Assembly (NCBI RefSeq): GCF_016908355.1
Contig: NZ_JAFBDT010000011.1
Location: 1-64,000, forward strand
Length of the DNA stretch: 64,000 bases
Reading direction: 5' to 3'
From: Fusibacter tunisiensis
Lineage (GTDB): Bacteria > Bacillota > Clostridia > Peptostreptococcales > Acidaminobacteraceae
The notes under the pieces: model-generated
Told to the model about the DNA's origin: nothing
Databases searched by the model: none
The model's input: the letters and a program-made list of their open reading frames with translations, nothing else
Program-made: the position numbers and the translations under genes
In this document: piece after piece, positions 60,982 to 64,000 of the stretch
Position numbering within the stretch: position 1 is the first letter of the stretch
Layout of the letters: every line of letters starts with the position of its first letter

Positions 60982-62667
60982 TTAACCTCTAGGTCTGCGC
61001 TTTTCGCGTCCTTGAGATTTTGATCTTGATTTTACCTTGTCTTTAGCCACTTCCAAAGAAACCGGCTTACCCTTGATCATTCTTTGATCCATGCGGTCTA
61101 AAACACGCTTCACTTGGCTGTCCGGAATTTCTACAAAAGTAAATGTATCAAATATTTCAACATTTCCAATTGCCTTTCCATCTATGGAAGCCTCATTTGC
61201 AATAGCACCAACAATATCACGTGGTTTTACGCCTTGCTTGTTGCCCACGTTCATATGAAGCCTAACCATATTGCCTTGTGATCTGGACTTCTGTCCCTTG
61301 TGCTTAACTTCCACTTTTTTCTTTTCACCACGCACAACATACTTTCGATTGTTGTCCACACTGTCAATTTCATTTTTTGCTTCCTGCTCCAACTCCATCT
61401 GGAAAAGCGCTGCTGCAATTTCAATGACAGTAAACTCATCTGAAAGTTCTTCAATCAAATCCACATACTTTCGGTCTAAACCAGATTCAATTTTTTCCTT
61501 AACGCGTTCCCAAAAAGCATTGCGCTTCACAGTTTCGATGTCTGCAATTTTTGGAATTGGATGTGGTTTAATTTCTGATTTTGTATATCTTGAAATGTTG
61601 CGAAGCAAGTGATAGTCCCTTGAAGTAATGAACGTATAAGAGACACCTTCTTTACCAGCCCTACCAGTTCGACCAATTCGATGAACATAATATTCTTCAT
61701 GACTTGGCATGTCGTAATTAAACACGGCCTCTACATTATCAATATCAAGACCACGTGCCGCTACATCTGTCGCAACCAAAATTTCGATATCGCCACGCTT
61801 AAATTTATTGATAACGTTCATACGAAGCGTTTGCTTCATATCCCCATGAATTTTATCACACATATAGCCACGTGCTTGAAGCATATCTGTCAAATCATCA
61901 ACGCGTTTTTTTGTGTTACAGAACACAATGGACAATTTATAATTATAAACATCCAGAACTCTGGAGAGTATTTCTACCTTATCCTTATCTTTCATTTCAA
62001 GATAAACCTGTTTAATATTTGGCGTTGTAAGTTCCTTGTGTGCCACCTTGAGGATTTCAGGATTATTTTGATAGGTGTTGATGATATTTAATATTTCTTT
62101 GGGCATCGTTGCCGAAAACAACATTGTTTGAATTTCATGACCAACTTGGCCCATTACCAATTCAATATCCTCTCTGAAACCCATGTTGAGCATTTCATCT
62201 GCTTCGTCTAAAATCAGCATTTTAAGCGCATCTAATTTCAAAGTTCTGCGTCTCAAGTGATCTAAAACTCTACCTGGTGTACCAATGACAATATGAACAC
62301 CTTTTCTAAGTCCTCTAATTTGACGTTCAATGTCTTGCCCACCAAAAATAGGCAGAATGTGCAGATCTTTCTTGTATTTTGCAATACGGTTAACCTCTTC
62401 TGCAATTTGAACCGCCAATTCACGTGTTGGACAAAGTACCAACCCCTGAACCCCTTTCAAATTCAAATCGATGTTCTCAAGCATTGGTATTCCAAATGCT
62501 GCCGTCTTGCCAGTTCCAGTTTGCGCCTGTCCTACAAGGTCCTTTCCCTCAAGTGCTACGGGAATTGCCATTGCTTGTATAGGCGTTGCTTCTTCAAAGC
62601 CCATATCTTCAACAGCTCTCAAAATTTCTTTTGAGCAATTAAGTTCACTAAATTGCATTTTTTCCAT
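60982..62667 (-). CDS. deaD: DEAD-box RNA helicase (DeaD/CshA type)
   Basis: A 561-residue RNA helicase. Q-motif and Walker A (AQTGTGKTAA), DEAD box (ILDEADEML), SAT motif and HRIGRTGRAG are in order over residues 1-370. A C-terminal DbpA-type RNA-binding domain is visible in RLHMNVGNKQGVKPRDIVGAI and FVEIPDSQVKRVLDRM. The basic end KSRSKSQGREKRRPRG is typical. It probably helps ribosome assembly and mRNA turnover, especially in the cold. A long leader with a stable hairpin precedes the ATG. Confidence 0.94.
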   Translation of the reverse strand: MEKMQFSELNCSKEILRAVEDMGFEEATPIQAMAIPVALEGKDLVGQAQTGTGKTAAFGIPMLENIDLNLKGVQGLVLCPTRELAVQIAEEVNRIAKYKKDLHILPIFGGQDIERQIRGLRKGVHIVIGTPGRVLDHLRRRTLKLDALKMLILDEADEMLNMGFREDIELVMGQVGHEIQTMLFSATMPKEILNIINTYQNNPEILKVAHKELTTPNIKQVYLEMKDKDKVEILSRVLDVYNYKLSIVFCNTKKRVDDLTDMLQARGYMCDKIHGDMKQTLRMNVINKFKRGDIEILVATDVAARGLDIDNVEAVFNYDMPSHEEYYVHRIGRTGRAGKEGVSYTFITSRDYHLLRNISRYTKSEIKPHPIPKIADIETVKRNAFWERVKEKIESGLDRKYVDLIEELSDEFTVIEIAAALFQMELEQEAKNEIDSVDNNRKYVVRGEKKKVEVKHKGQKSRSQGNMVRLHMNVGNKQGVKPRDIVGAIANEASIDGKAIGNVEIFDTFTFVEIPDSQVKRVLDRMDQRMIKGKPVSLEVAKDKVKSRSKSQGREKRRPRG

Positions 62668-62697
62668 TCAATAAATCCTTTCATGTTATATCTAAAC

Positions 62698-62760
62698 GGG
62701 TGCCATCGTAAACCGAGGCACCCATATGACGCTAAGTCTTTCAAACACTTCATTATAACA
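62698..62760 (-). promoter_or_regulatory. Promoter and 5' leader hairpin of the DEAD-box helicase gene
   Basis: Extended -10 TGT-TATAAT at 62760-62752 on the minus strand gives a leader of about 78 bases. The leader contains GGGTGCC / GGCACCC (62698-62704 and 62717-62723), a 7-bp hairpin 31 bases before the start codon. Long leaders on cold-shock helicase mRNAs are known. Confidence 0.5.
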
Positions 62761-62806
62761 TACATCTCAAAAAAGACTTGTTATTTTTTCGGAACATCTT
62801 GTTTTT

Positions 62807-63370
62807 CTAAAAACCTTGATACCCTCTATCAAAACCTTTAATGTTCTGTCCTAAAAATTTAGCCGGCACTTTAGCCTGAATGACTTTTTTCCAAATTGTC
62901 ACTGGGATGTCTAAATTTTTAGCAAGCATGCCAAGCATGACTACATTGACAATCTTAGGCGTTCCAATTTGAATGCTTTCAGCAAGTACATCGTGTGCTT
63001 CAACCACCAAATCAGATCGAAATCGCTCTAAGAAATCATGTGGGTAGGGCATTTTTTCCGCTATGGCAAACACAGGATAAACTTCAGCTGTATTCACCAT
63101 AACTTTTCCACCTTTTTTTAAATAATCCTGCCATCTCAAACCTTCTAACGGTTCCAGCGCAAGTAATAAATCTGCATCTCCCTTAAGAATATTGGGCGAA
63201 TGGACCTTTTTGTCAAATTTAACACTCCCCCAGACTTTACCACCCCTTTGGGAAAGTCCTACCACATCATTACTTTTCACATCATATCCAGCTTCAAGAG
63301 CGACTTCACAAATAAGATCTGTCGTTAACACAAGCCCTTGTCCCCCTACACCTGCAAGAATAATATTCAT
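62807..63370 (-). CDS. iorB: Indolepyruvate:ferredoxin oxidoreductase, beta subunit
   Basis: A 187-residue gamma-type domain of 2-oxoacid:ferredoxin oxidoreductases. GVGGQGLVLTTDLICEVALEAGYDV and GLSQRGGKVWGSVKF are the family blocks. With IorA it oxidises indolepyruvate and other aryl pyruvates made by transamination of aromatic amino acids, producing aryl-acetyl-CoA and reduced ferredoxin. Its ATG overlaps the stop of iorA (TAATG). Confidence 0.93.
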   Translation of the reverse strand: MNIILAGVGGQGLVLTTDLICEVALEAGYDVKSNDVVGLSQRGGKVWGSVKFDKKVHSPNILKGDADLLLALEPLEGLRWQDYLKKGGKVMVNTAEVYPVFAIAEKMPYPHDFLERFRSDLVVEAHDVLAESIQIGTPKIVNVVMLGMLAKNLDIPVTIWKKVIQAKVPAKFLGQNIKGFDRGYQGF

Positions 63371-64000
63371 TAACGGTCACCCCTTTCTTGAAGACTACTC
63401 AGTTTAATCGCACCAACTGGGCATACTTGCGAGCAAACAGAGCAGCCCACGCACATGGCCGGATCAATGGACGATTTGAGTTTTTCAATACCTTCGTAAG
63501 CTTTCATATGGATTGGTGGACAATTTGTTTTCACACAAGTTCGACACCCAATACAGATTTCGGGATCCACATAAAAGTGAGGTGACTTGATTTTATACTT
63601 TAAAGCGCAAGGACGTGTTGTTATAACCACACCTAAGCCCGGATGGCTTATTTCAGCCTCAATAACCTTCTTAGCCTCTTTATAGTTGAACTGGTCTACC
63701 ACCTGAACTCTGGTTATCCCCATCACTTCAAGAAGCTTAGGCATATCAACTGCCATATCACTGCCATCACCATAAGGACTAGAACTCGCATTGGGCTGTC
63801 CGCCTGTCATAGCAGTTGTGCCATTATTTAGAATAATAACTGTCATATTGTCATCTGGTTCCAACTGGTGCAAAAGATTCATCATCCCCGTCATTCCAGA
63901 GTGATAAAACGTTCCATCCCCAATTACCGCCACAAGCGGTTCTTGTTTGCCAGCAATTTTATGGGCCTTGGTCATGCCTTTAACAATGCCAAGAGATGCC
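63370..64000 (-). CDS. iorA: Indolepyruvate:ferredoxin oxidoreductase, alpha subunit (C-terminal part, cut by window edge)
   Basis: The visible 210 residues are the thiamine-diphosphate half and ferredoxin tail of IorA. VAVIGDGTFYHSGMTGMMNLL and ILNNGTTAMTGGQPN bind TPP and magnesium. At the end CIGCRTCVKTNCPPI and CVGCSVCSQVCPVGAI supply two [4Fe-4S] clusters. The frame stays open to the right edge (ASLGIVKG before MTKAHK), so the start lies outside the window. Joined to iorB as an operon. Confidence 0.93.
   Translation of the reverse strand, partial: ASLGIVKGMTKAHKIAGKQEPLVAVIGDGTFYHSGMTGMMNLLHQLEPDDNMTVIILNNGTTAMTGGQPNASSSPYGDGSDMAVDMPKLLEVMGITRVQVVDQFNYKEAKKVIEAEISHPGLGVVITTRPCALKYKIKSPHFYVDPEICIGCRTCVKTNCPPIHMKAYEGIEKLKSSIDPAMCVGCSVCSQVCPVGAIKLSSLQERGDR

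Noticed and set aside
61681-62091. A 136-residue plus-strand reading frame
   Set aside because: It lies entirely antisense to the conserved helicase core and has no start signal.

Overview
The window is a 64 kb, AT-rich, densely packed stretch of a bacterial chromosome that fits an anaerobic member of the Firmicutes, class Clostridia. The evidence is strong AGGAGG-type ribosome binding sites with ATG/GTG/TTG starts, an NADH-linked [FeFe] hydrogenase of the HydABC type, hybrid cluster protein, indolepyruvate:ferredoxin oxidoreductase, FabK instead of FabI, ClpE, a SpoVB-like flippase and a Trx-type ArsC. I cannot name the genus from sequence alone. I see no rRNA, tRNA, CRISPR array or prophage. 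The only mobile element is a truncated IS110-family transposase at the left edge. No gap between genes exceeds about 250 bases.

Layout, left to right. 1-450: 5' part of an IS110 transposase and its noncoding flank. 0.45-3.2 kb: LysR regulator, YjbQ, and an arsenic locus (arsR, acr3, arsC) whose acr3 is broken by an internal deletion. 3.3-8.0 kb: fatty acid synthesis operon acpP-fabK-fabD-fabG-fabF-fabZ. 8.0-10.7 kb: proB-proA and a MarR regulator. 10.8-13.3 kb: CadC-like regulator and a Cd/Zn P-type ATPase. 13.5-17.5 kb: polyamine operon speD-speA-speE-speB (arginine to agmatine to putrescine to spermidine). 17.6-27.0 kb, minus strand: flippase, acetyltransferase, two alpha/beta hydrolases, and a livHMGFK-type ABC importer headed by a soluble chemoreceptor and a sigma-54-like promoter. 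27.2-31.3 kb: shikimate genes, including one ORF that joins AroB to AroA, followed by aroC and aroE. 31.4-38.1 kb: HAD phosphatase, hcp, nickel-pincer cofactor genes larC-larE-larB (larC split at an A10 run), truA and an unknown gene. 38.3-42.7 kb: hydrogenase operon. 42.8-64 kb: a mixed housekeeping region (dsdA, RNA methyltransferase, clpE, LUD protein, ABC exporter, phosphatases, nitrilase, flavodoxin-like reductase, tpx, split lysO, sfsA, phr, rRNA methyltransferase, polysaccharide-deacetylase-like lipoprotein, DEAD-box helicase, iorBA).

The picture is of an amino-acid-fermenting anaerobe: branched-chain amino acid type uptake, indolepyruvate oxidation with ferredoxin, hydrogen evolution from NADH and ferredoxin, D-serine deamination, and defence against metals, nitrosative stress and peroxide. 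I found no clearly new multi-gene system. The items most worth following are the AroB-AroA fusion, the larC A10 frameshift, the sigma-54-like promoter on the chemoreceptor-transporter operon, the CRP/FNR-type site at -41.5 of hcp, a hairpin that buries the yjbQ ribosome binding site, and a deacetylase-like lipoprotein lacking two of three metal ligands.
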